Assembly (NCBI GenBank): GCA_902560075.1
Contig: CACEKE010000009.1
Location: 1-44,639 of the forward strand
Direction: 5' to 3'
Length of the DNA: 44,639 nucleotides
DNA from: an uncultured Pelagibacteraceae bacterium
GTDB taxonomy: Bacteria; Pseudomonadota; Alphaproteobacteria; Pelagibacterales; Pelagibacteraceae
Below the pieces are notes generated by a model. That model saw nothing but the letters and a program-made list of their open reading frames with translations, made no database searches and was not told where the DNA came from. Shown here piece by piece: positions 17,457-26,945 of this stretch (positions are counted from its first letter, which is position 1; each line of letters begins with the position of its first letter). The position numbers and the translations under genes are program-made.

Positions 17457-17487
17457 AAAAAGGGGGTCTTTTTAGACCCCTTTTTTT
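17457..17487 (+). terminator. Intrinsic terminator (attenuator) between pstS and pstC
   Basis: GGGGTCT (17463-17469) pairs with AGACCCC (17474-17480) around a TTTT loop. The stem is extended by A/T pairing on the outside, and a run of seven T follows (17481-17487). It is located 24 bases after pstS and 36 before pstC. Confidence 0.9.
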
Positions 17488-17522
17488 AAAAAAAGAGTAA
17501 AGTCCTCACTTAAGGAGATTCT

Positions 17523-18908
17523 GTGAACTTAATATTATTTACATTTATTGTTCTTCTAGGTTTCACAAGCTATTATTTTGGACGCAAAAAAGCATATACA
17601 ATTCAATCTACAAAAAAAAGATTAACCGCATTACCACAATTTTATGGTTATTATCTTGCAATCTGGTGTGCAATACCAGCCTTTATAATTTTTTCATTAT
17701 GGGCAATTTTTGAGCCCACAATTGTAAAACTATTAATCTTAAGTGATTATTCAAATCAAGGTTATCTTGATGATGAATTAAATTTATTATACGAAAAATC
17801 AAAAGCATTGTCTCGAGGGCAATTCACTGGAGAAATTACACCTTTTATTGAAGCTTCAGCTGAAAAATATTTAAGTCTTCGATCAGTAGCTCAAAGTTCA
17901 AAAGTTGTTATAGTATTATCTGCAATTATTGCCTCTGTTGCTTATGCGTATAAAAGAATTTCATCTAATTCTAGAACAAGAGAACCAGTTGAAAAATTTT
18001 TGAACGCAGTTTTATTTACAGCTTCTTTAGCTGCAATATTAACTACTGTTGGAATAGTTTTCTCACTTATATTTCAAACTATAGATTTTTTTAAAGTAAT
18101 TCCATTATTTGATTTTGTCTTTGGAACTCACTGGTATCCAGCAAAAGCTTTTGTTAGAGATTCTTCTGAGGCTTTAGATCCGACAATGTATTCAGATACT
18201 TTTGGAGCAGTCCCTATTTTTGCAGGTACTTTTTTTATTGCATTTATTGCTATGTGCGTTGCTATCCCAATTGGATTAATGAGTGGAATTTATTTAGCTG
18301 AATATGCATCAACTAAAGTTAGACAATATGCAAAACCATTAATTGAAATTTTAGCTGGTATACCAACAGTTGTTTATGGTTTTTTTGCTGCCCTAACTGT
18401 TGGACCATTTTTGAAAGAATTAGGAACTTCAATGGGTCTTGAAGTTTCAGCTGAAAGTGCTTTAGCAGCAGGAGGGGTAATGGGTATTATGATTATACCA
18501 TTTATTTCAAGTTTAAGTGACGATGTAATTACAAGTGTGCCTCAAAGTTTAAGAGATGGAAGTTACGCTATGGGAGCAACTAAATCAGAAACAATTAAGA
18601 GAGTTATTTTTCCCGCGGCATTGCCGGGGATTGTTGGATCTATTTTACTTGGTGTTTCAAGAGCTATTGGAGAAACAATGATAGTTGTTATGGCCTCTGG
18701 TTTAGCTGCTAATTTAACTTTAAATCCTTTAGAGTCTACTTCAACGATTACAGCTCAAATTGTAGTTATTCTAATTGGTGACCAAGCTTTTGGCGACCCA
18801 AAAACGCAAGCTGCTTTTGCTTTAGGTATGTCATTATTTTTAGTAACACTTTGTTTAAATATTGTGGCCTTGAGAGTAGTTAAAAAATATAGAGAAAAAT
18901 ATGAATAA
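17523..18908 (+). CDS. pstC: Phosphate ABC transporter permease
   Basis: The protein is 461 aa. The GTG start at 17523 is chosen because TAAGGAG lies 6 bases upstream, the best ribosome site in this operon. The N-terminal ~200 residues hold two or three extra membrane segments and a soluble section, as in long alphaproteobacterial PstC proteins (DUF3708-type). The core permease follows (AKPLIEILAGIPTVVYGFFA; coupling loop LRDGSYAMGATKSETIK; FPAALPGIVGSILLG). It forms the inner-membrane phosphate channel with PstA. Its last 8 bases (ATGAATAA) overlap the pstA start. Confidence 0.95.
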   Translation: MNLILFTFIVLLGFTSYYFGRKKAYTIQSTKKRLTALPQFYGYYLAIWCAIPAFIIFSLWAIFEPTIVKLLILSDYSNQGYLDDELNLLYEKSKALSRGQFTGEITPFIEASAEKYLSLRSVAQSSKVVIVLSAIIASVAYAYKRISSNSRTREPVEKFLNAVLFTASLAAILTTVGIVFSLIFQTIDFFKVIPLFDFVFGTHWYPAKAFVRDSSEALDPTMYSDTFGAVPIFAGTFFIAFIAMCVAIPIGLMSGIYLAEYASTKVRQYAKPLIEILAGIPTVVYGFFAALTVGPFLKELGTSMGLEVSAESALAAGGVMGIMIIPFISSLSDDVITSVPQSLRDGSYAMGATKSETIKRVIFPAALPGIVGSILLGVSRAIGETMIVVMASGLAANLTLNPLESTSTITAQIVVILIGDQAFGDPKTQAAFALGMSLFLVTLCLNIVALRVVKKYREKYE

Positions 18909-20169
18909 AAATAAAGAACAATTATTAAATAAAAGATATAAAGCTGAACAGCGATTTCGCTTATACGGTCTGAGTGCAATTTTTATGGCACTTTTATTTT
19001 TAACAATCTTTATTTTTAAAATTTTTTCAACTGGCTATTCAGCTTTTCAAAAAACATGGCTTATTGTTCCAGTAACTTTCGATGCTGAATTAATGATGTT
19101 AGACCAAAATCCTTCTAAACAAGATTTACAGGACGCTGATTATTACGATATAGCATTAAAATCAATGGCTGATTTAGATCCAAACGCCAATGAAGATCAA
19201 GAAAATGAATTGAAGAGAATGGTGTCTTATTTTTTTGAAAAAGAAATTAAAAATGAACTTTTAAATGACCCTAATTTAATAGGAAAAACAAAGGAAGTTT
19301 ATCTAACTGCTTCAGATGATTTAGACCAAGTCTTTAAAGGAAATTATCCAAGAGATTTACCTGAAGACCAAAGAAGAGTAAGCGATTATCAATTAAAAAT
19401 TTTTGATCAACTTGTTGCAAATGGTAAGGTTGAAAGTAAATTTAATATAAGTTTTTTTACAAATGCTGACTCAAGAGAAGCTGAGTTAGCTGGAATAGCA
19501 AGTTCATTTATGGGCTCAATTTTTTCTATACTTGTTTGTTTAATGATAGCTTTTCCTGTTGCGGTTCTAGCGGCAATCTATCTTGAAGAATTTGCCCCTA
19601 AAAATAGATTTACTGATTTTATTGAAGTAAATATAAACAACTTAGCAGCGGTTCCATCTATAGTTTTTGGTCTATTAGGATTAGGAGTTTTATTGGCTAT
19701 ATTTCAATTACCAAGGTCTACCCCATTAGTTGGAGGTATCACTTTGTCCTTAATGACCTTACCAACAATAATTATAGCTGCTAGAGCATCTTTAAAAGCA
19801 GTTCCACCAAGTATAAGAGAGGCAGCACTTGCTATGGGAGCAAGTCGGATGCAAACCACAATGCATCATACAGTTCCTCTTTCTATGCCTGGCACGTTAT
19901 CAGGAACAATAATTGGTTTAGCTCAAGCCTTAGGAGAAACTGCACCCCTAATTTTAATTGGAATGGTTGCTTTTGTTAACACGATACCTGGATCACCCAT
20001 GGATCCTGCTGCAAGCTTACCAGTTCAAATTTATATTTGGGCTGAAAGTGCTGAAAGGGGATTTGTAGAAAAAGTTTCGGCATGTATAATGGTCTTACTT
20101 GGCTTTTTAATAATAATGAATTTATTTGCCCAAATAATAAGACATAAGTTTGAGAAAAAATGGAGTTAA
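18901..20169 (+). CDS. pstA: Phosphate ABC transporter permease
   Basis: The protein is 422 aa, against about 296 in E. coli. The extra length is an acidic, probably periplasmic domain (residues ~45-190, rich in D/E/Q) between the first and second membrane helices, corresponding to the DUF3333 region of alphaproteobacterial PstA. The core has [19 protein letters not shown] and the coupling loop [19 protein letters not shown], ending [11 protein letters not shown]. It pairs with PstC. It overlaps pstC by 8 bases. One base separates its stop from the pstB ATG. Confidence 0.95.
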   Translation: MNKNKEQLLNKRYKAEQRFRLYGLSAIFMALLFLTIFIFKIFSTGYSAFQKTWLIVPVTFDAELMMLDQNPSKQDLQDADYYDIALKSMADLDPNANEDQENELKRMVSYFFEKEIKNELLNDPNLIGKTKEVYLTASDDLDQVFKGNYPRDLPEDQRRVSDYQLKIFDQLVANGKVESKFNISFFTNADSREAELAGIASSFMGSIFSILVCLMIAFPVAVLAAIYLEEFAPKNRFTDFIEVNINNLAAVPSIVFGLLGLGVLLAIFQLPRSTPLVGGITLSLMTLPTIIIAARASLKAVPPSIREAALAMGASRMQTTMHHTVPLSMPGTLSGTIIGLAQALGETAPLILIGMVAFVNTIPGSPMDPAASLPVQIYIWAESAERGFVEKVSACIMVLLGFLIIMNLFAQIIRHKFEKKWS

Positions 20170-20170
20170 A

Positions 20171-20926
20171 ATGATAAAGATTAAAGCAAAAGATGTTGAT
20201 GTTTTTTATGGAAAAAAACAAGCGCTCTTTAATATAAGTTTAGATATTGAGGAAAATCAAGTAACGGCATTAATTGGTCCATCTGGTTGTGGTAAATCAA
20301 CTTTCCTAAGATGTCTTAATAGAATGAATGATGTAATTGATATCTGTAGTGTTAAAGGAGAAATTTTAATTAATGATTTTAATATCAATGATAAAAGTTG
20401 TGATGTCGTAAGACTAAGAGAAAAAATTGGTATGGTTTTTCAAAAACCCAATCCTTTCCCAAAAACTTTATATGAAAATGTATCTTACGGTCCAACAATT
20501 CATGGTATGGCTCAATCAAAACAAGAAATGGATGAAATTGTTGAAACTAGTTTGAAAAAGGCTGCACTATGGGAAGAGGTAAAAGATAGGTTGCATGAAC
20601 CTGGAACTGGATTATCTGGAGGACAACAGCAAAGACTTTGTATTGCTAGAGCGATTTCTGTAAGACCTGAAGTTATATTAATGGATGAACCTTGTTCAGC
20701 ATTAGATCCAATAGCAACAGCACAAATTGAAGAATTGATTGATGAGTTAAAAAAAGAGCACACAATAATAATTGTAACTCATTCTATGGCTCAAGCAGCG
20801 CGTGTTTCTCAAAATACAGGTTTTTTTCATTTAGGACAATTGATTGAACATGGATCTACTGATAAAATATTTAAGAATCCTGATAATAAAAAAACTCAAG
20901 ATTATATAACAGGGAGGTTTGGATAA
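20171..20926 (+). CDS. pstB: Phosphate ABC transporter ATPase
   Basis: The protein is 251 aa from ATG 20171. A TTG 21 bases earlier is in frame, but GGAG seven bases before the ATG and family length favour 20171. Motifs are Walker [11 protein letters not shown]-loop [10 protein letters not shown] (the PstB-specific KPNPFP), signature [14 protein letters not shown] and Walker [13 protein letters not shown]. It energises PstCA and, with PhoU, takes part in signalling to PhoR. Its stop overlaps the phoU start by one base. Confidence 0.96.
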   Translation: MIKIKAKDVDVFYGKKQALFNISLDIEENQVTALIGPSGCGKSTFLRCLNRMNDVIDICSVKGEILINDFNINDKSCDVVRLREKIGMVFQKPNPFPKTLYENVSYGPTIHGMAQSKQEMDEIVETSLKKAALWEEVKDRLHEPGTGLSGGQQQRLCIARAISVRPEVILMDEPCSALDPIATAQIEELIDELKKEHTIIIVTHSMAQAARVSQNTGFFHLGQLIEHGSTDKIFKNPDNKKTQDYITGRFG

Positions 20927-21633
20927 TGTCTGAAGCACCACATACAGTCAAATCTTACGAAGAAGAACTAAAAAATCTTAATGCTAATATAATTAAAATG
21001 GGAAGTGCATGTGAAGATTCTTTAGGTAAAGCAATTCAAGCCATTACAACAAGAGATATCAATATTGCAGAAGCTGTTATTCAAGAAGATGAAAAAATAG
21101 ATAAATATGAGACTTTAATTGAACAGCAAGTTGTGAATTTAATTGCTTTAAGACAACCTATGGCAATTGATTTAAGAGAGACAGTAACGGCTTTGAAAAT
21201 GTCTTCAGATTTAGAAAGAATAGGTGATTTAGCAAAAAATATATCTAAGAGAACACTTTTGCTTAACGAAAATCTTCCAAAGAACTTGGTAGACTCATTG
21301 AATAGAGTATCTACCAATGTTCAAAAACAATTAAAATCAACATTAGATGCTTATCTAGAAAGATCTGCGCCAATGGCAGTAAATGTTTGGGAAGGTGATG
21401 AGCAAATAGATGATCTAACAAATCTTTGTATGCAAGAAGTTATAAAATATCTTAAAGAAAATGAAAAAAATTTAGAAGATGGAACCCATTTATTGTTTGT
21501 AACTAAAAACATAGAGCGTATTGGTGATCATACTACAAATGTTGCAGAACAAGTTTATTATTTAGTTAAAGGCGAATATTTAGAAGGTGATAGACCCAAG
21601 GGAACAGAGCCAATTGTAACCGGAGAAAAATGA
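20926..21633 (+). CDS. phoU: Phosphate signalling protein
   Basis: The protein is 235 aa, built of two PhoU three-helix-bundle repeats. Each contains the metal-binding signature (LKMSSDLERIGDLAKNI in the first, VTKNIERIGDHTTNVAEQ in the second). It restrains PhoR kinase activity when phosphate is ample and modulates Pst transport. It is translationally coupled to pstB (TAATG), with phoB following after 3 bases. Confidence 0.96.
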   Translation: MSEAPHTVKSYEEELKNLNANIIKMGSACEDSLGKAIQAITTRDINIAEAVIQEDEKIDKYETLIEQQVVNLIALRQPMAIDLRETVTALKMSSDLERIGDLAKNISKRTLLLNENLPKNLVDSLNRVSTNVQKQLKSTLDAYLERSAPMAVNVWEGDEQIDDLTNLCMQEVIKYLKENEKNLEDGTHLLFVTKNIERIGDHTTNVAEQVYYLVKGEYLEGDRPKGTEPIVTGEK

Positions 21634-21636
21634 TTT

Positions 21637-22320
21637 ATGTCAGCTCATGTTTTCATAGCTGAAGATGAAGCATCAATTGTTAGTTTGTTAAAGTACAATC
21701 TTGAAAAAGAAGGTTATAAAGTCAGTCATTCAGAAAATGGAGAAGATGCTCTTAAACAAATAAAATTAAAACAGCCAGATTTAATATTAATGGATTGGAT
21801 GTTACCAGAATTATCTGGTGTTGAAATTTGTAAAAACTTAAAAAAAGATAATAAGTTTAATGATATTCCTGTCATTATGTTAACTGCAAAAGGGGAGGAA
21901 GAAGACAAATTAAAAGCATTTGATACAGGTGCAGATGATTATGTAACTAAACCTTTTAGTCAAAAAGAATTGAATGCTAGAATTAAATCTTTATTGAGAA
22001 GATCTAAACCTCAATCATCATCAGACATTGTAGAATTTACTGATTTAAAAATAGATCGGATTACAAAAAGAGTTTATAGAAAAGATAAAGAAATTACTTT
22101 GGGTCCAACTGAATTTAAACTCTTAGATTTTTTTATCAAAAATCCAAAAAGAGTTTATTCAAGAGAACAACTCTTAAACAATGTTTGGGGAGAAAATATA
22201 TATGTTGAGTCTAGAACAGTTGATGTTCATATTAGAAGATTAAGACAAGCAATTAATATACAAAATACAAAACCTTTAATTAGAACAGTAAGATCAGCTG
22301 GTTATTCTTTAGAATCTTGA
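21637..22320 (+). CDS. phoB: Phosphate regulon response regulator
   Basis: The protein is 227 aa. The receiver domain has acidic pair E9-D10, phosphoacceptor D53 in LILMDWMLPE, T83 and K105 in DDYVTKPFS. The C-terminal winged helix is OmpR/PhoB type (LGPTEFKLLDFF, SREQLLNNVWG, TVDVHIRRLRQAI). Phosphorylated by PhoR, it would bind the 11-bp repeats upstream of pstS and plcP. It is the last gene of the pst transcript. Its final 19 bases overlap the 3' end of the convergent sixA-like gene. Confidence 0.95.
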   Translation: MSAHVFIAEDEASIVSLLKYNLEKEGYKVSHSENGEDALKQIKLKQPDLILMDWMLPELSGVEICKNLKKDNKFNDIPVIMLTAKGEEEDKLKAFDTGADDYVTKPFSQKELNARIKSLLRRSKPQSSSDIVEFTDLKIDRITKRVYRKDKEITLGPTEFKLLDFFIKNPKRVYSREQLLNNVWGENIYVESRTVDVHIRRLRQAINIQNTKPLIRTVRSAGYSLES

Positions 22321-22826
22321 AGATCTTTGGGTCTTATAAATTTTTTTAATACTCCCTTTTTCTCAACTTCATTCCAGGATTTAATATCAAACTCAATTTT
22401 TGCAAATGCTGCTGTTGGGAATTTATAATTCATTAGTTTAAAATTATTCGTATTATGATTTTTTGTAAGATTTCGTACTAAATTTTTCACTGATGGTTCA
22501 TGGTTTATAATCAAAATTGATTTATATTCACTGGATATTTCTTTAATTTTTTTTACAATTGCATTCTCATCAACTAAATATAAATCTTTTGAAAAATTAA
22601 CTTTTTTTGGCTTATTAATTTTCTTGGATAAAATTTGAAAAGTTTTTTTTGTTCTTTTTGATGATGAAATTAATGCATAATCAAATTCAAATTTTTTTTT
22701 AACAAAAAATTCACAAATCATTTTTGCATTTTTCTTGCCTCTTTTAGTAAGTGGTCTATCAAAATCATTAATACTTAAATCATCCCAACTAGATTTTGCG
22801 TGTCTCATGACGTATAATTGATACAT
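22302..22826 (-). CDS. sixA: SixA-like phosphohistidine phosphatase (histidine phosphatase superfamily)
   Basis: The protein is 174 aa from ATG 22826. A longer frame upstream reaches into ppk and lacks the family start. The N-terminus YVMRHAKSSW carries the RH catalytic motif (R8-H9); TKRGKKNA and a second catalytic histidine in INHEPSVKNL complete the SixA/PGM pattern. SixA enzymes remove phosphate from phosphohistidine on HPt or PTS-Ntr proteins in the cytoplasm. The gene overlaps phoB tail-to-tail by 19 bases and starts 13 bases from the divergent ppk. A role in phosphate signalling is suggested only by position. Confidence 0.85.
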   Translation of the reverse strand: MYQLYVMRHAKSSWDDLSINDFDRPLTKRGKKNAKMICEFFVKKKFEFDYALISSSKRTKKTFQILSKKINKPKKVNFSKDLYLVDENAIVKKIKEISSEYKSILIINHEPSVKNLVRNLTKNHNTNNFKLMNYKFPTAAFAKIEFDIKSWNEVEKKGVLKKFIRPKDLQDSKE

Positions 22827-22839
22827 AAAATCTAAATAT

Positions 22840-24996
22840 ATGACTGCTTTAAAAAAACAACATAAAGAAGAGTTGAAATCTAAATATATAAATAGAGAGC
22901 TTTCTTGGTTAAAATTCAACGATAGAGTACTTTTAGAGGCGCAAAATATCGAAAATCCTCTTTATGAAAGAGTAAAGTTTTTATCAATTGCTGGGTCTAA
23001 TCTAGATGAATTTTTTATGGTCCGTGTAGCTGGGTTATATAGTCAAATAAAACAAGAAGTTGACTCACTAAGCTCTGATGGTTTGACACCTGAAGAGCAA
23101 ATGGATGAGGTAGTGCTTGAAACTAAGAATCTATTAAAAAAACAGAACAAAATTTTTATTCAACTGATTATGGAATTAAAAAAAAATAATATCAATTTAG
23201 TTAAACCAGTTAATTTAAATACTAAGGATAAAAAAAAACTTTTAGAAATATTTAAAGAAGAGATTTACCCTTTATTAACACCATCAGCAATTGATCCTGC
23301 ACATCCATTTCCATTTATAATCAATCAAGGAAGAGCAATTGTAATGAAGTTAAGAAAAAAAAATAAAAAAAGGATTTTAAACTCAATAATAGTAATACCA
23401 AAAGCATTATCTAGATTTATTGAAATTGAGTCTTCAAAAAATCATAAGAAATTTGTGATTCTAGATGATGTAATAAGTTTTTTTGCTAATGAAATTTTTC
23501 CAGATCATGATTTAGAAAAGAAAATGATTTTTAGAGTAATAAGAGACAGCGATGTAGAGATTCAAGAGGAAGCAGAAGATTTGGTTAGATCTTTTGAATT
23601 GGCTTTAAAAAGACGTAGAACGGGTGATATTGTTCGTTTAGAGGTTCTTGAAAATAGTGATAACGAATTGATAAGATTTATAACTAATAAATTAGATATA
23701 AATCCTGACTATATTTATGATGTTGCTGGCCTTGTTGGAATTCAAGATATAGATCAAATATGTAAAGTAAAAAATCCAAAATTAAGATTTAAACATTTTA
23801 CACCTAGAGAAGTTGAAAGATTAAAAGAATATAATGATAATTTTTTTGAAACTATTAAAAAGAAAGATTTAGTTGTTCATCATCCTTTCGAAACATTTGA
23901 CTCAGTAATTGAATTTTTAAACCAAGCAGCAAATGATAAAAAAGTTATAGCTATAAAACAAACTCTATACAGAACAACTCTAGACTCACCTATTGTTAAA
24001 GCTTTAATAACAGCTGCAGAAAACGGAAAAACAGTTACCGCTTTAATTGAAATTAAAGCTAGATTTGATGAGGAAGCTAATATTCAACTATCAAGAAGTT
24101 TAGAAAAAGTAGGTGTTCAAATTGTTTATGGTTTTGCTAAATATAAAACTCATGCAAAATCATCATTAGTTTTAAGAAGAGAACAGGGTAAAATACAAAC
24201 TTATTTTCATTTAGGAACTGGCAATTATCATCCAGTAAATGCTAAAATTTATACTGATTTGTCTTTATTTAGTTGTGATAAGAAAATGGCATCAGATGTT
24301 GAAAAGTTTTTCAATTATGTAACAGGATACGCAAAACCAAAAAATTTAAATAAAATTTCTATTTCGCCAGTAAATATGAGGCAAACCTTAAATGAAAATA
24401 TTGATGCTGAAATTAAAAATTCTAAAAATGGAAAATTTGCAGCTATTTGGGCAAAAATGAACTCTTTAGTAGATCCAGAAATTATTGATAAATTTTATGA
24501 AGCTTCGAATGCTGGTGTAAAAATTCATTTATTTGTAAGGGGTGTTTGTTGTTTAAGACCAGGAGTAAAAGATAGATCAGAAAACATATTTGTAAAAAGT
24601 ATCATAGGAAGATTTTTAGAGCATTCTAGAATTTACTGCTTTAGTAATGGTACAAAAAAAATGCCTAATAGAAATGCAAAAGTATATATTTCGTCAGCTG
24701 ATTTAATGCCGAGAAATTTAAATCGAAGGGTAGAACTTCTAGTCCCAATTGAAAATGAGACTGTTCATGAACAGATCTTAGATCAAATAATGTTGGCAAA
24801 TTATCTTGATACTAATCAGAGCTGGGAACTTGAAGCTGATGGTAATTATAAAAAAATTAAATATAGTAAGAGCGATTCCTTTTCAGCTCATGAATATTTT
24901 ATGAATAATCCGAGCTTATCTGGAAGAGGTAAAGCTAAACTAAGAATGCAGCCTAAACAACTGCACTTAAGATTGATTAAAAGTGGAAGTAATTAA
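22840..24996 (+). CDS. ppk: Polyphosphate kinase 1
   Basis: The protein is 718 aa. It reversibly polymerises the gamma-phosphate of ATP into polyphosphate at the membrane. The N-terminal domain begins with YINRELSWLKFNDRVL, typical of PPK1. The autophosphorylated histidine lies in KYKTHAKSSLV (H438) and the second conserved histidine in FLEHSRIYCFSNG (H595). FVRGVCCLRPGV and PRNLNRRVELLVP are also family landmarks. Only 13 bases separate its ATG from the divergent sixA, so its promoter must lie within sixA. The ppx reading frame begins inside its last 14 bases. Confidence 0.96.
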   Translation: MTALKKQHKEELKSKYINRELSWLKFNDRVLLEAQNIENPLYERVKFLSIAGSNLDEFFMVRVAGLYSQIKQEVDSLSSDGLTPEEQMDEVVLETKNLLKKQNKIFIQLIMELKKNNINLVKPVNLNTKDKKKLLEIFKEEIYPLLTPSAIDPAHPFPFIINQGRAIVMKLRKKNKKRILNSIIVIPKALSRFIEIESSKNHKKFVILDDVISFFANEIFPDHDLEKKMIFRVIRDSDVEIQEEAEDLVRSFELALKRRRTGDIVRLEVLENSDNELIRFITNKLDINPDYIYDVAGLVGIQDIDQICKVKNPKLRFKHFTPREVERLKEYNDNFFETIKKKDLVVHHPFETFDSVIEFLNQAANDKKVIAIKQTLYRTTLDSPIVKALITAAENGKTVTALIEIKARFDEEANIQLSRSLEKVGVQIVYGFAKYKTHAKSSLVLRREQGKIQTYFHLGTGNYHPVNAKIYTDLSLFSCDKKMASDVEKFFNYVTGYAKPKNLNKISISPVNMRQTLNENIDAEIKNSKNGKFAAIWAKMNSLVDPEIIDKFYEASNAGVKIHLFVRGVCCLRPGVKDRSENIFVKSIIGRFLEHSRIYCFSNGTKKMPNRNAKVYISSADLMPRNLNRRVELLVPIENETVHEQILDQIMLANYLDTNQSWELEADGNYKKIKYSKSDSFSAHEYFMNNPSLSGRGKAKLRMQPKQLHLRLIKSGSN

Positions 24997-26494
24997 AAGT
25001 AAAAATAGTTTAAAATTAAATCAGGCAAAATTAGCTATAATAGACATTGGATCAAACTCTATAAGAATGCTAATTTATGAAGATTTCAGTTCTTCTCGTG
25101 TGCCTTTTTTTAATGAAAAAGCAGTTTGTGAACTTGGAAAAAATTTAGATAAATCCAAAAAACTTCACAGATCTGGTACCGAATATGCTTTAAAAGTTTT
25201 AAAAAGATTCTCTGAAATTTTAAATGTTTCAAAAATCACAAATCTTAAAATCATTGCAACAGCAGTTTTAAGAGAAGCAACTGATACAAAACCATTTATT
25301 AATGAAGTTGAAAAACTTTTTAAAACTAAGATTAATATATTATCTGGTGAAGAAGAAGCTGAATGCTCAGCTGAGGGAGTAAAAATAGGCTTTGAAAATG
25401 TCAATGGATTAGTTGCTGATCTTGGAGGTGGAAGTTTAGAATTAGCTCGAGTTGAAAATAATATAGTTACTAATAAAACCTCATTACCTGTTGGAGTTTT
25501 AAGATTATTAAATAATCCTATAGTTAAAAAAAGAAATTTAGCAAAATATATCAAAAAATTATTAAGAGAAGAAAAATGGCTTTCAAAAAAGAAATTTAAT
25601 AATCTATATTTAGTTGGAGGTACCTGGCGAGCATTATTTAAATTACATCTTTTTCAAAATAATCATCCGGTACATATAATTCATCAATATAGTATTGATA
25701 ACAATGTTTTATCTAAGTTTGTTGAAAAAATTTCATCTTTTAATAAATCTAAACTTAAAACAGTTGAGTATATTTCAAAATCTAGAACAGCGTATTTACC
25801 TTATAGTTGCATTATACTTGATGAAATTATGAAAGTTACAAATCCAAGAAATATAATTTGTTCTATAAGCGGTTTGCGTGAAGGTTCTTTATCAATTGAC
25901 TATTTTAAAGATGTAAAAGAATCAGAAATTTTCCATAAAGCACTTGAGAATATTGCAAAAAAAAGAGGTGATCTAGGATCGAACTATAAAAAATATTATG
26001 ATTTTATTCAGCCAGTTTTTGAAGGCAATGAACATTTTAATAAGAAATTATTATATCTAGCATGTGTATTAAGTCATATGGATTGGGGATTAGGAGCATT
26101 TCAAAAAGCTGAATTGGTATTTCAAGAAACAATAAATACTCCTTTACTTAGATTGACTCATAAAGAAAGAATACAATTAGCCTTGTCATGTTATTGGCGG
26201 TACTGTAGTATCAAGTATAATCCAAAGATGGAGTATCTAACTTTTTTAAATAATAATGAAATTTTTTCAAGCAAACAAGTTGGAGCAGCATTGAGATTTT
26301 CACAATCATTGACCTCGATATCTACGATATTTCTTGAAGAGTTTAAATTGTATAAAAGAGGTAATGCTGTATTTTTAAAAATTCCATCACAACATCAAGA
26401 AATAATCTCAAAACAAGTTACTAAAAGATTTAAAGCTCTTGCTAGAGAATTATTTTTAGAGCCAAGAATAATTTATTCAAATAATTCAAAATAA
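24983..26494 (+). CDS. ppx: Exopolyphosphatase / pppGpp phosphohydrolase family
   Basis: The protein is 503 aa, starting with GTG inside the ppk 3' end (14-base overlap). The N-terminal ASKHA-fold ATPase-like domain has IIDIGSNSIRMLIYE and ADLGGGSLELAR; the C-terminal half is HD-like and helical. The family cleaves terminal phosphate from polyphosphate or from pppGpp. Pairing with ppk supports exopolyphosphatase and a make-and-release polyphosphate cycle controlled as one unit. No in-frame ATG occurs near the start; the GTG has AAAAGT rather than a strong ribosome site, consistent with re-initiation after ppk. Confidence 0.92.
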   Translation: MEVIKSKNSLKLNQAKLAIIDIGSNSIRMLIYEDFSSSRVPFFNEKAVCELGKNLDKSKKLHRSGTEYALKVLKRFSEILNVSKITNLKIIATAVLREATDTKPFINEVEKLFKTKINILSGEEEAECSAEGVKIGFENVNGLVADLGGGSLELARVENNIVTNKTSLPVGVLRLLNNPIVKKRNLAKYIKKLLREEKWLSKKKFNNLYLVGGTWRALFKLHLFQNNHPVHIIHQYSIDNNVLSKFVEKISSFNKSKLKTVEYISKSRTAYLPYSCIILDEIMKVTNPRNIICSISGLREGSLSIDYFKDVKESEIFHKALENIAKKRGDLGSNYKKYYDFIQPVFEGNEHFNKKLLYLACVLSHMDWGLGAFQKAELVFQETINTPLLRLTHKERIQLALSCYWRYCSIKYNPKMEYLTFLNNNEIFSSKQVGAALRFSQSLTSISTIFLEEFKLYKRGNAVFLKIPSQHQEIISKQVTKRFKALARELFLEPRIIYSNNSK

Positions 26495-26617
26495 CCTAAA
26501 TTAATTAAACTTTAATAATAAGTAAATATTTCTGTAACTTAATCTTTGTAGTTTAATTATAAATTTAAACTATTCTTACTTCTTCCCTCGTTTAAATTTT
26601 GTTAATTAACTACTTTC

Positions 26618-26641
26618 TTCCTTCTCTTAAATGAGAAGGGA
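26618..26641. other. Hairpin downstream of ppx and of the small coiled-coil gene
   Basis: CCTTCTC (26620-26626) pairs with GAGAAGG (26633-26639) around TTAAAT, extended by two further pairs outside. It lies in the 163-base gap between the convergent ppx and coiled-coil genes, which otherwise shows only a GTTAATTAAC palindrome (26601-26610). Neither strand has a U-tract, so I do not call it a terminator. Confidence 0.45.
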
Positions 26642-26657
26642 GAAAGATGATTTGGAT

Positions 26658-26867
26658 TTAATTATTTATAGATGCAGGAGATTGCTCTGCATTCTTCTTA
26701 GCAATTTTTTTTGCTTTTTTTTCTGCAACCTTTTTTTCTAGACCAGCAATTTTAATATTAAGGCTTGATAATTTTTTTTCTTTAGCTGTTATTTTATTTT
26801 TAAGTTTATCAATTGATCTTAATATCTTTGTTTTTTTCTTTTCATTTTTTTTTAGTTTTTTTCTCAT
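26658..26867 (-). CDS. Small lysine-rich coiled-coil protein, unknown function
   Basis: The protein is 69 aa from ATG 26867, chosen over an ATG 36 bases upstream because a perfect GGAGG sits 5 bases before it. Composition is dominated by K, E and A with heptad-like hydrophobic positions (ILRSIDKLKNKITAKEKKL and onward), then a short SPASINN tail. This predicts a single basic coiled coil, perhaps nucleic-acid or ribosome associated. I recognise no family. It lies 78 bases downstream of the Nudix gene and may have its own promoter. Confidence 0.7.
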   Translation of the reverse strand: MRKKLKKNEKKKTKILRSIDKLKNKITAKEKKLSSLNIKIAGLEKKVAEKKAKKIAKKNAEQSPASINN

Positions 26868-26945
26868 TACTGCCTCCGAATTATTTGAAATTAATTTAAT
26901 CATATAATCCTTAAATAAAAAAGATATTTTGATACAACCTATGGT

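Noticed and set aside
22827..22919. Longer sixA frame starting at 22919
   Set aside because: The extra residues are antisense to ppk, and the family N-terminus starts at ATG 22826.
26618..26641. Bidirectional terminator between ppx and the coiled-coil gene
   Set aside because: The stem is good but neither strand has a following U-run.
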